DNA of 29,588 nucleotides from CAYONZ01 sp964405465 (GTDB lineage Bacteria; Bdellovibrionota; Bdellovibrionia; Bdellovibrionales; JAMPXM01): contig CAYONZ010000043.1 of the NCBI GenBank assembly GCA_964405465.1, forward strand, positions 1-29,588, given 5' to 3'. Every line of letters starts with the position of its first letter. Position 1 is the stretch's first letter. Position numbers and translations under genes: made by a program. A model generated the notes under the pieces. The model was given only the letters and a program-made list of their open reading frames with translations, was not told where the DNA came from and did not search any database. This document shows positions 15,311 through 23,352 of the stretch, piece by piece.

Positions 15311-18153
15311 TGAGCGAAGCTCAGGACGAAATAGTTGCGATATTTTTCGATGAGGTTGAGGCCTTTCTTACAACACTGAGCGAGGGTCTTTTACGTCTTG
15401 AGGTCGATCATAAAGCGGGAAAAACTGATGCAGAACAAGTGAACTTGGTTTTTCGAGCCTTGCATTCTATTAAGGGCGCAAGTGGAATGTTGGGTTTTGA
15501 TCGTATCAACAAGCTCACGCATAAAACGGAAGCGTTGCTCGATGGAGTCCGTTCGAGTCAATTCCAACTGTCATCAGAAGTTATACAGGGACTGTTTGAG
15601 GCTATTGATGCCTTAAATATTTTGTTGAATGAATTGAAGTTGGGTGAAGTGTCACTTGATATTGAACCAATTCTTTTTCACTTGGATGAGTTGATATTAA
15701 CCTCCAAGACTTCGAGTGCCGGGGCGCAATCTAGCGGTGCTCTGAGTGGTATGTTTGAAGGGCATAGTGATGCCGTTGAACGAGAGCAACAGAAAAATCT
15801 TGAGATAGAAAATGACAGTCGAACACAAAGGGAACATGCATCAAATAGAGCTGAGTCAGACTTGACGGAATCGAGCGTTCGCCGTGCAGATCGACAGAAA
15901 TACTTGGGTGCATTTTTGGATGAAGCCAATGACTGCATTTCGAGTTTTGAAACCGATGTGTTGAAACTGGATGAAAATGTAAAGGCAGGAGCCGATGCCT
16001 CAGAACTTGTTGCCCAGCTTTTTCGCTATGCCCATCAACTCAAGGCCTCAGCCGCAGCGATGGGATATAAAAAGCTAAGTGAACTGATGCACGTTCAAGA
16101 GGCCGTCTTAGATCGCCTACGCATGAAGACGCTTGCGATATCTACAGATTTGGTTGGCGGACTTTTAAGTGGTCTTGATGTATCGAAAATTTGTTTGGAT
16201 GCAATTAAATCTGGAGGAGAGACTGAGCTGGACATATCTCCGGTCACGAAGGTTCTTCGCCCTTTTTTGGGTGAAAAAGAAGTCAAGAAGTCCGCGGCTG
16301 CACTGGAGCTCTCACTAACAGCAGATGAGCAGGGTAAAATCAATGAAGCTCTTAAAAAAGGTCTAACGGTTTACGAAATCACGGTTCGCGTCGCTGACTC
16401 TGATCCGATGCCAGGGATGCGTGCGTTGATTGCAGGGGAGCGAATTGCACAGATGGGAGAATTACTGAAATCGGTACCTCCCATGGAGGAACTCTTAGAT
16501 GACAATCAATTAACTCTTGCGAAGTTTGTGTTGGCCACCAGTCAACAGGCTCCAAAAATTCAAGAAGGGTTGGTTTTGGATCAAATTGCATCTGTGCGAC
16601 TGCAACCGCTAGGTAAGCAAGAAATTGTGGTTCAGGTCAAAGCACCGCAAGTTAAAGACGGGGGTTCTGAAGCAAAGGCTGCGACCCAACAAGTGCAGAC
16701 CGTACAAACCATGCGTGTTGAGGTGGATCGTTTAGATGAGTTGATGAATCTTGCGGGAGAACTAGTCGTTCAGAAAGCGAGATTTGCTCAGGTTGCAAAA
16801 GATCTCAAAGAAGTACTGAGCACCAAACAGGTGACTGCAAAAATAGAGTTCCTAGAACAAACACTAAAAGAAATGAGTGCCGGGCAGCCGGCAGTATTGC
16901 GCGGAGATCATTTGCAGGACAATAAACTCAACTTATTGAGCGAGGAGTTTTTTAAACTTCGCGATGGACTGCTCAAGCTGGATCGTGCTCAGGTTATCTA
17001 TCAAAACTATCAAGAGAGTGTGCATCAGTTGGATCTGGTCTTGAATCGTTTTGAAAAATCTGTGATGGATATTCGCATGGTCCCTGTTGGTCCAATGTTT
17101 GGCCGATTTAAGCGTGTGGTTCGCGATGTCTCTAAGGAGCTTGGCAAAGAAGTGGCCTTAATTTTGTTAGGCGAGGATACAGAAGTAGATAAGAAACTTA
17201 TTGATGAACTGGGTGATCCTTTGACTCATTTGGTTCGGAATGCAGTCGATCATGGGCTTGAAAAAACTGAACAGCGAATTGCGGTTGGCAAACCTGCCGA
17301 GGGGTCGGTAACTCTGAATGCCTATCAAAAAGGAAGTCGAATTCAGATTACAGTGAAAGATGATGGTAAGGGACTCGATCCACAATTCTTAAGGCGCAAA
17401 GCAGTTGAGAAGGGTTTGATGACCGAGCAAGCTGCAAATGCCCTAACTGATCGTGAGGCTATTTTCTTGATTTGTGCTCCCGGTTTTTCTACGGCGCAAT
17501 CTGTGACCAATATTTCGGGTCGCGGTGTCGGCATGGATATTGTGAAAAAGAAGATAGAAGAACTCAGTGGAAGTCTTGAAATTCAAAGCAGGGTTGGCGA
17601 AGGTACAACTTTTATCATCTCATTGCCACTCACGCTCGCGACACAGAAATGTTTGATGAGTGAAATTCATGATGGGATTTATGCCGTTCCTATTGAGTCA
17701 GTGACCGAGATTGTACAGATGGATCCAGGAGAAATTCACTATGTACAGGGACAACCGTTTGCTCGTGTGCGCGACCGTGTGATTCCAATTTTGCGATTGA
17801 ATGAGGTTTTTCCCCACTCTTGTTTTCCAGAAGATAAATTGAATGATTTAGATTTAGTAACACTGGTCATCTTGTCGAGCGAAGATAGCCGCGCGGCTTT
17901 GCGGGTTCACAAATTAATTGGTGAAGAAAATATTGTGATCAAAGCGTTGAACAAAAACTTTCAAGACGTTCAAGGGCTTTCCGGAGTTTCTATTTTGGGG
18001 ACCGGAAAACTTTCTTTGATTTTGGATGTGAGCAGCCTATTCGAGCAGGTGGCTCAACCGGATACAGAACAGCATGTTGAGAGTTTGCAACAAAAAAAAT
18101 CAACCCACGATGAAAAAGATGATTCCCAGAATGATCAAGGAGCAGCAGCATGA
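15310..18153 (+). CDS. cheA: Chemotaxis histidine kinase CheA with two Hpt domains
   Basis: A 947-residue CheA, longer than the usual 650-700. The first Hpt (about 1-130) has His52 in LHSIKGASGMLG. A second Hpt (about 195-320) has His242 in AHQLKASAAAMG, where the usual Gly after Lys is Ala. A P2-like CheY/CheB-docking domain spans about 353-435. P3 (about 465-590) holds GELVVQ and is extended by about 55 residues. P4 has HLVRNAVDHGLE (640-651), DDGKGL and GRGVGMD; P5 follows, then a polar tail. It autophosphorylates and passes phosphate to CheY and CheB. Overlaps cheR by one base and cheC by four (ATGA). Confidence 0.95.
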   Translation: MSEAQDEIVAIFFDEVEAFLTTLSEGLLRLEVDHKAGKTDAEQVNLVFRALHSIKGASGMLGFDRINKLTHKTEALLDGVRSSQFQLSSEVIQGLFEAIDALNILLNELKLGEVSLDIEPILFHLDELILTSKTSSAGAQSSGALSGMFEGHSDAVEREQQKNLEIENDSRTQREHASNRAESDLTESSVRRADRQKYLGAFLDEANDCISSFETDVLKLDENVKAGADASELVAQLFRYAHQLKASAAAMGYKKLSELMHVQEAVLDRLRMKTLAISTDLVGGLLSGLDVSKICLDAIKSGGETELDISPVTKVLRPFLGEKEVKKSAAALELSLTADEQGKINEALKKGLTVYEITVRVADSDPMPGMRALIAGERIAQMGELLKSVPPMEELLDDNQLTLAKFVLATSQQAPKIQEGLVLDQIASVRLQPLGKQEIVVQVKAPQVKDGGSEAKAATQQVQTVQTMRVEVDRLDELMNLAGELVVQKARFAQVAKDLKEVLSTKQVTAKIEFLEQTLKEMSAGQPAVLRGDHLQDNKLNLLSEEFFKLRDGLLKLDRAQVIYQNYQESVHQLDLVLNRFEKSVMDIRMVPVGPMFGRFKRVVRDVSKELGKEVALILLGEDTEVDKKLIDELGDPLTHLVRNAVDHGLEKTEQRIAVGKPAEGSVTLNAYQKGSRIQITVKDDGKGLDPQFLRRKAVEKGLMTEQAANALTDREAIFLICAPGFSTAQSVTNISGRGVGMDIVKKKIEELSGSLEIQSRVGEGTTFIISLPLTLATQKCLMSEIHDGIYAVPIESVTEIVQMDPGEIHYVQGQPFARVRDRVIPILRLNEVFPHSCFPEDKLNDLDLVTLVILSSEDSRAALRVHKLIGEENIVIKALNKNFQDVQGLSGVSILGTGKLSLILDVSSLFEQVAQPDTEQHVESLQQKKSTHDEKDDSQNDQGAAA

Positions 18154-18740
18154 GCGAAGCCTTAAGCGAACAACAACTGACGACATTGAAGAAGCTTTCA
18201 GCAAATGCTGCGATGGAGTCCGGAACTATTTTGGGTAAATGGCTACGTTCACCTGTAAATGTTCAGATTGACAGAGTCGAAGTGATTCCATTTGAAAGTA
18301 TGATGCAGCAAGTGGGGGGTGCGGACGAGCCAGCTGTTGGGCTTTATCTCCATGTGGATAAGGGCATCTCTGGTTGTGTTTTGATGCTTTTGCCTGAGCA
18401 ATCAGCACTTCGTATGGTCGATCTTTTGACACGAAAACCAGATGGTACCGCCAAAGAGTTCAACTCTTTGGCGAAATCGGCGTTGCTTGAAACTGCCAAT
18501 ATCTTGGGTTGTGCCTATTTGAATATTTTTGGAAAGTATGTGGGTGTTGAAGTTGTTCCAGGTACCCCGAGTTTTACACATGATTTGACCCAATCGATTC
18601 TGTCTTCAATTTTGATGGAACAAGCGATGTTTCAAGATCAGGCTGTGTACTGCCAGGTTGATTTCGTACAGGAAGATCGCAAGGTCGATTTGAATCTGTT
18701 CTTCTTGCCAATTCACTCATCACTAGCCGAGCTCGTGTGA
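18150..18740 (+). CDS. cheC: CheC-family CheY-P phosphatase with one surviving active site
   Basis: A 196-residue CheC-like protein. CheC dephosphorylates CheY-P and binds CheD. The active-site pattern [DS]-x3-E-x2-N-x22-P is complete in the second half: Ser110, Glu114, Asn117, Pro140 (SALLETAN onward). In the first half the equivalent Glu and Asn are Lys15 and Ala18, so the usual second site is dead; the surrounding fold (VEVIPF) aligns without gaps. It overlaps cheA by 4 nt and precedes cheD by 11 nt, the order expected for a CheC-CheD pair. The family is confidently CheC/CheX/FliY; CheC is preferred because of length and cheD. Confidence 0.85.
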   Translation: MSEALSEQQLTTLKKLSANAAMESGTILGKWLRSPVNVQIDRVEVIPFESMMQQVGGADEPAVGLYLHVDKGISGCVLMLLPEQSALRMVDLLTRKPDGTAKEFNSLAKSALLETANILGCAYLNIFGKYVGVEVVPGTPSFTHDLTQSILSSILMEQAMFQDQAVYCQVDFVQEDRKVDLNLFFLPIHSSLAELV

Positions 18741-18751
18741 GAGGAGCGTAG

Positions 18752-19216
18752 ATGGAAAAAACTATTTTTATGGGACAGCTTGATATTGCGAGGGCTCCAG
18801 ATCTATTGCGTACCACACTTGGCTCCTGTGTCGGTGTTGTTTTGTTTGATGCTCGCAGTAAGACCTATGGCTTGGCCCATATTGTTCTACCGAGTTCAGC
18901 TAATCATACCGTAGACAATGTTGGAAAGTTCGCTGACACCGCCATTCCTGAATTGGTGACACGAATGGGAGTTCCTGTCTCGATGTTGACAGCCAAAATA
19001 ATGGGTGGCGCTAATATGTTTGCTGGCGGCCAACAAAAGCAAGTGATGAATATTGGAAATCAAAATATTCAAGCCGTCCGTGAGAAACTCGGGGCACTCG
19101 GGATCAAAGTGGTTGCCGAAGATCTAGGTGGCGATAAAGGTCGGCAGGTTGTGATTGACCCCAAGGCTGAAAAAGTTTGGGTCAGCTGTTTGGGCCAAGA
19201 AAAGAAAGCAATTTAA
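18752..19216 (+). CDS. cheD: Chemoreceptor glutamine deamidase CheD
   Basis: A 154-residue CheD. It deamidates glutamines on chemoreceptors, and in many bacteria it activates CheC when bound to it. Catalytic features are visible: Cys26 in TTLGSCVGV, His43 in GLAHIVLP, and Thr21/22 before the Cys; MGGANMF and GNQNIQAV are family signatures. GAGGAG (18741-18746) precedes ATG 18752. Directly after cheC, it supports a CheC-CheD adaptation branch in addition to CheR/CheB methylation. Confidence 0.95.
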   Translation: MEKTIFMGQLDIARAPDLLRTTLGSCVGVVLFDARSKTYGLAHIVLPSSANHTVDNVGKFADTAIPELVTRMGVPVSMLTAKIMGGANMFAGGQQKQVMNIGNQNIQAVREKLGALGIKVVAEDLGGDKGRQVVIDPKAEKVWVSCLGQEKKAI

Positions 19217-19235
19217 TTATTATTTTGGAGGATAT

Positions 19236-19610
19236 ATGGCAGGCAAAAAAAGAGTTTTGGTTGTAGACGACTCTGAGTTTATGCGGATGATGATTAAGGA
19301 TGTTATCAAAGCCATTGGGTACGAAGTTGCTGGGGAATGTGATAATGGCGAAGATGCGGTGACCGAGTACGAAAGACTCAAGCCAGATCTTGTGACGATA
19401 GATCTCGTGATGCCTAAGGCTTCTGGAATTGACGGCTTAAAAGGAATTATGGCCAAAGACCCAAAAGCCAAAGTGATAGTCGTCTCTGCCGTTGATCAAA
19501 GGCAGTCCTTGATGGAGGCCATTAAATCAGGTGCAAAAGATTTTATCGTAAAGCCATTTGACGAAGAACGAATTGAAAGTGCGATCAAAAAAGCTGTAGG
19601 CGACGCCTAA
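19236..19610 (+). CDS. cheY: Chemotaxis response regulator CheY
   Basis: A 124-residue single-domain receiver of typical CheY size. VVDDSEFMR (9-17), phospho-acceptor Asp56 in TIDLVMPKASGIDG, Ser84 and Lys106 (VKPF) form the active site. GGAGGA (19227-19232) fixes ATG 19236. Phosphorylated by CheA, it should bind a motor or other effector; CheC is the likely phosphatase. Family is certain; the effector is not visible because no flagellar genes lie here. Confidence 0.93.
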   Translation: MAGKKRVLVVDDSEFMRMMIKDVIKAIGYEVAGECDNGEDAVTEYERLKPDLVTIDLVMPKASGIDGLKGIMAKDPKAKVIVVSAVDQRQSLMEAIKSGAKDFIVKPFDEERIESAIKKAVGDA

Positions 19611-19622
19611 GAGAGGGTGGAT

Positions 19623-20735
19623 ATGCTTCCTAATATCTTGGGTAAAAAAATTAGAGTCCTGGTTGTAGACGACTCGCTTCTCATGCGGAATGTGATTTCA
19701 GACATTGTGTCTGGTGACCAGGGTTTCGAAGTTGTAGGTATCGCGACGGATGGAAAGATGGCGATAGATAAAATTGCCGCGCTTAAACCTGACGTTATCA
19801 CTTTGGATGTTGAAATGCCGGTCATGGATGGGATTGAATGTCTTCGTCACATTATGCGTGATCATCCGACACCAGTAGTGATGGTCAGTTCCATCACTTA
19901 CGAGGGTAGTTTTAAAACCATGCAGGCGTTGTCCTTGGGAGCATTTGATTTTGTGCAAAAGCCCAAGGCTCAAGCCTCAAGCGCGATGCACGACGTAGCA
20001 TTAGATATTCGAACAAAACTTCGTGAGGCCGTGGCAAGCGGGTATATAGAAAAGTACACCTCGCAGGTCAAAAAACCTACCTTCTCTGTGATCTCAGGGG
20101 GGGCAGGTGGAGTTTCAAAAGAACCAATGCCAGAGAAGCTACGCCATGTAAAATCGTTTAACGACTATGTGATTGCTATCGGTATCTCTACGGGTGGCCC
20201 GCCATGTATTTCACAAATCTTTGAAGCAATGCCCGAAAAATCTCCAGCAATTATAGTGGTGCAACACATGCCTGAGGGTTTTACCAAGGCGATGGCAGAT
20301 AGAGTTAACTCTGTTTCCAAGATGCAGGTCAAAGAGGCTGAGAACGGAGACATCATCAAACCTGGACATGGATATATAGCTCCGGGGCACAGCCATATCA
20401 AAGTGGTTAAACAAACTGGTCAATTAAAGATTCTACTTTCGCAAGATCCCCCCATGAGTGGCCACCGGCCGTCTGCAGACTATTTATTTAAGAGCGTTGC
20501 CGAAGCTTGCACCGCGAAGTCAGTGGGGCTCATCATGACGGGTATGGGACGTGACGGTGCAACTTACTTAAAGGTTATGAAAGAAAAAGGTGCACATACG
20601 ATTGCCCAAGACGAGGCAAGTTGTGTGGTGTACGGAATGCCAAAGGCTGCTGCCCAAGAGGGTGCCGCAGATGAGGTTTTGTCACTCAACCAAATTGTCG
20701 AGAGGTTGCGACAGATCGCAGCTCGCACCATTTAA
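19623..20735 (+). CDS. cheB: Chemotaxis receptor methylesterase/glutaminase CheB
   Basis: A 370-residue CheB. The N-terminal receiver (about 8-130) has Asp62 in TLDVEMPVMDG. The C-terminal esterase (about 175-370) has the Ser-His-Asp triad: Ser in IGISTGGP, His in VVQHMPEGF and Asp in TGMGRDGA. It removes methyl groups from chemoreceptors when phosphorylated by CheA. ATG 19623 is preferred over GTG 19617, which lies inside the AGAGGG ribosome-binding site (19612-19617). It is the last gene of the operon and ends 6 bp from the convergent minus-strand gene, with only a weak CGTCC/GGACG hairpin between. Confidence 0.95.
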   Translation: MLPNILGKKIRVLVVDDSLLMRNVISDIVSGDQGFEVVGIATDGKMAIDKIAALKPDVITLDVEMPVMDGIECLRHIMRDHPTPVVMVSSITYEGSFKTMQALSLGAFDFVQKPKAQASSAMHDVALDIRTKLREAVASGYIEKYTSQVKKPTFSVISGGAGGVSKEPMPEKLRHVKSFNDYVIAIGISTGGPPCISQIFEAMPEKSPAIIVVQHMPEGFTKAMADRVNSVSKMQVKEAENGDIIKPGHGYIAPGHSHIKVVKQTGQLKILLSQDPPMSGHRPSADYLFKSVAEACTAKSVGLIMTGMGRDGATYLKVMKEKGAHTIAQDEASCVVYGMPKAAAQEGAADEVLSLNQIVERLRQIAARTI

Positions 20736-20741
20736 GGCGTC

Positions 20742-21689
20742 CTATTGGGACGAATGCTGCGCTTCAAGTTTCATGCGCATGTCTTCAACCAATTTGTTGA
20801 TTTCGTTCTCGGTGTAATGGCGCCTTGTAAAGACGTTGGTGTTTTTTTCTTGCACCAACGTCGTCAATTCCAGGTATCTACGATAGTTTGCAAGTATCGA
20901 ATCGATCGAATTTTTTTGACCAATCGAAGATTGACCTTCGCGCGGATCTGCTTGCAATGCCGAGGCCTGAGATGGCGATTTCTGAGATATCACAATTTGC
21001 GTTGAGGACTGTAGTAGAGGAGCTACAAATTCGTTGAGTACAAGCGGCGTCCAAGATGCGGCCACGTAACTTCCAATTGCAACCATTCCTAAGACAGAAG
21101 CACGAAAGACACTTTGTGAAAGCTGATCAAGTGACGCCCATACTTTCAATCGGTTTGTGGTTTGCTTCGCAGCAATCTGCGAGTTCTGAATGGCTTGTCG
21201 AGAAACTCCTAGAAGCGGAATCTGACTCTGAGAAAAACCGAGAGATTCTGGAGGCACAAAGGTTCCCCATTTTGTTAAAGTCCAAATGTTCACCGCCAGT
21301 GAGGTAGCCAAAGATATAGCGAGAGAGCGATTGGAAAATACCCTTTGAAAAGTTCGAATTCCCCGAGGGCTTGAAGTCTCTTTGGGAACGACACCCAAAT
21401 CTTGCAAGGCATGGAGCACATCGTGTTGCAGAAACGCAGACTCGACTCTCAATCGAATGGCTTCAAGTACGGCATTTTTTCCTTGCTTGAAGCTCCACAA
21501 GACGTCTTGCAGCTCAGGGTGTAACGTTAAATAAAAATNNNNNNNNNNNNNNNNNNNNNNNNNNNNNNNNNNNNNNNNNNNNNNNNNNNNNNNNNNNNNN
21601 NNNNNNNNNNNNNNNNNNNNNNNNNNNNNNNNNNNNNNAAGGATGCTGGGTCTGTTTAAAAAGTGTGGATCTCTAATTGGTTGAAACAT
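20742..21689 (-). CDS. Unrecognised membrane protein, interrupted by an assembly gap
   Basis: Last gene of the minus-strand envelope operon. Seventeen residues lie before the 100-N run and about 265 after it, so total length and even frame across the gap are unknown. The visible part begins with a helical stretch (HPELQDVLWSFKQGKNAV), then two hydrophobic segments: SLAISLATSLAVNIWTL and a second around VLGMVAIGSYVAASWTPLVL. A polar Ser/Gln-rich region and a C-terminal charged helix (NEINKLVEDMRMKLEAQ) follow. ATG 21689 overlaps the lipoprotein stop by 17 nt. No family recognised. The helix-then-membrane-then-tail layout is also seen in anti-sigma-type proteins, which is a weak hint only. Confidence 0.6.
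   Translation of the reverse strand: MFQPIRDPHFLNRPSILXXXXXXXXXXXXXXXXXXXXXXXXXXXXXXXXXXFYLTLHPELQDVLWSFKQGKNAVLEAIRLRVESAFLQHDVLHALQDLGVVPKETSSPRGIRTFQRVFSNRSLAISLATSLAVNIWTLTKWGTFVPPESLGFSQSQIPLLGVSRQAIQNSQIAAKQTTNRLKVWASLDQLSQSVFRASVLGMVAIGSYVAASWTPLVLNEFVAPLLQSSTQIVISQKSPSQASALQADPREGQSSIGQKNSIDSILANYRRYLELTTLVQEKNTNVFTRRHYTENEINKLVEDMRMKLEAQHSSQ
21539..21638. other. Assembly gap, 100 N
   Basis: Exactly 100 N, the conventional placeholder for a gap of unknown size. It lies inside the minus-strand gene 20742-21689. The two sides are taken as one gene because both are open in the assumed frame, but a frameshift or even two genes cannot be excluded. Confidence 0.98.
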
Positions 21690-22746
21690 ATTTTTTCAGA
21701 AAGGCCTCGGGGTCTTCCTGGCTCTCAAGTGATTTGCAGAACTTTACTAGCGCTTGAAAATCACCTTGGAGTTTTCGGTCGAGAGCTTCAAAGTCACTCA
21801 TATCATCCATGTAGAGCTTATAGGTGAGCAGTTGCGCGTTATTGAGTTTGTGTTTTAGAAATGATTCAAACTTTAAGCGTTTTGCTTTTGGTAAAACATT
21901 TTGTTTGAATCGGTTCTGAATCTCTAACAATCGGTTCTCTCGTTCTTGCTCCGTAAACGCGGCATTTTTTTCTTGATACCATCGCTCGAGCTGGTCAGAT
22001 TCTGACGTGATGAATTCAGCAAAAAGTCGTTCGTCGGCATCTTCTTCTTTTTTTTCAATAAGAGTTTTTGAGTTAGGTCCTTCTTTTGCCAGGTAAAAAA
22101 GCTGAGCTCCTCTTTGCCCCAGGTAGCTCGCTAAGCGCTCATTAAATTTTGCCTCAGATTTGATGTAAAGAGTTGCATGAACTGTTTCATGAACAATGGT
22201 TTCGACCAGGTCACGATCTGAGTAGCGAAGCATGCTTGAAAGAAGTGGATCCTGAAACCATCCCAATGTGCTGTAGGCTGAAACACCACGAATGTAAGTG
22301 TCGAGATTTTTTTCTTGCAAGAGCTTTGCCTCCTCTTTGGCATCAGCTTCTTCAAAAAATCCTTTGTAAGGAACGCTACCCACAATTGGAAAACTCCAGA
22401 GATATTGTTCAAGCTTGTCTTTGGCAGCGGCACTGACCACATAGGTGACATAGGGCCGATTGAGTTTTACATAGCTGGTGTAGTTTTGTGTTGCCTTTAG
22501 TTTTAGGGTGCGCTCTGCGAACTCTCTGGCTTCCTGGGAGAGGCGAAGTTTATGTTTAGCGTCTTCACTGAGTTCGGCGCTTAATTGGGGATCGTTGAGC
22601 AGGCTGCTGATGGGCTTGCGTTTGGCCAGTATTTCAGCTTGGCCGGTGGCACTTTTGATTAAATAGGGAACCTGGCAGGATGAGGTCAATCCAAGTAAGA
22701 CGAGCAAGGCTGCGAGTTGCAAAACGACTTTGCCTAAAACATCCAT
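21673..22746 (-). CDS. Lipoprotein HExxH metallopeptidase, putative aminopeptidase family
   Basis: A 357-residue protein with a lipoprotein signal: hydrophobic residues 5-20 and lipobox LTSSC with Cys24. It contains HETVH (186-190), a zinc-metallopeptidase HExxH motif inside DLVETIVHETVHATLYI. NE at 202-203, in KFNERLASYLG, could supply the third zinc ligand. GWFQDPLLSSML shortly before the motif resembles the predicted aminopeptidase family COG4324 (Pfam Aminopep). The C-terminal half is charged helix. The lack of Asp at Cys+1 and +2 (Gln, Val) suggests sorting to the outer membrane by the E. coli rule, which may not hold here. Substrate unknown; peptide or peptidoglycan-peptide cleavage in the periplasm is possible. 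It overlaps the beta-barrel gene by 13 nt. Confidence 0.85.
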   Translation of the reverse strand: MDVLGKVVLQLAALLVLLGLTSSCQVPYLIKSATGQAEILAKRKPISSLLNDPQLSAELSEDAKHKLRLSQEAREFAERTLKLKATQNYTSYVKLNRPYVTYVVSAAAKDKLEQYLWSFPIVGSVPYKGFFEEADAKEEAKLLQEKNLDTYIRGVSAYSTLGWFQDPLLSSMLRYSDRDLVETIVHETVHATLYIKSEAKFNERLASYLGQRGAQLFYLAKEGPNSKTLIEKKEEDADERLFAEFITSESDQLERWYQEKNAAFTEQERENRLLEIQNRFKQNVLPKAKRLKFESFLKHKLNNAQLLTYKLYMDDMSDFEALDRKLQGDFQALVKFCKSLESQEDPEAFLKKYVSTN

Positions 22747-23315
22747 GACAGACCAGCTTTTCCAGCATAGTCGATGGTGACCGGGGTGTCATATAGCGAA
22801 CGACTGGTCCAGGCATCGATGCCGGTCTTGAGCGAGAGAGTCTGCGTGAGAGCAAATTTGAATCCTGCTCCGGCACTCGGCACTAAAGCTGCTGGATCCT
22901 CTTTGGTACTTTCTCCGAATGGCCGATATTCATAATAGATTTTTTTACTCATGATATAGGCGGCACCCATTTTGAGGTAGGGCCTCAGTACGGCACCTTT
23001 TTCTCCAAGTGTCAGAATGAAATCAAGTCCCAACATATTGTAGGTCATCGTCGTGATTTGATCATTTCCGGATCCAGCTCCAATCACTCGTCGTGAAGCA
23101 CCGCTGGTGTAACTGGATTCGAGGGCAGACATTTCATCAAAGTAGTACGAGATCGATCCGGTAAACGACGAGGCTTCATCGAAGGCATCGCGATCGATAT
23201 TTGAGTGTCGATAGCTCCCACTCACTCCGAGTTCTACCACACCGGCAAAAGCCTGTTTTGAAATCAAAAATGAAAACAGAAGAATGAATATCGTAAAAAC
23301 AAATTTCTTTAGCAT
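22734..23315 (-). CDS. Small outer-membrane beta-barrel protein
   Basis: A 193-residue exported protein. The signal peptide (1-24) is cleaved after AFA. The mature chain alternates polar and hydrophobic residues in about eight strands (VELGVSGSYRH, SFTGSISYYF, SALESSYTSG, MLGLDFILTLG, RPYLKMGAAYIM, SAGAGFKFAL, LSLKTGIDAW) and ends with Trp-Met-Phe, a terminal aromatic typical of BamA-assembled barrels. It resembles OmpW/OmpA-type eight-stranded barrels. No obvious Shine-Dalgarno. It follows the TonB-like gene by 37 nt and overlaps the lipoprotein gene by 13, consistent with one envelope operon. Confidence 0.85.
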   Translation of the reverse strand: MLKKFVFTIFILLFSFLISKQAFAGVVELGVSGSYRHSNIDRDAFDEASSFTGSISYYFDEMSALESSYTSGASRRVIGAGSGNDQITTMTYNMLGLDFILTLGEKGAVLRPYLKMGAAYIMSKKIYYEYRPFGESTKEDPAALVPSAGAGFKFALTQTLSLKTGIDAWTSRSLYDTPVTIDYAGKAGLSWMF

Positions 23316-23352
23316 GCATTCATTTTAAAGCGAAAATCTTCGGACCGTGAGT

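Noticed and set aside
20738..20752. CGTCC-TATTG-GGACG hairpin between cheB and the convergent gene as a bidirectional terminator
   Set aside because: Only 5 bp with no T-run on either side; too weak to call.
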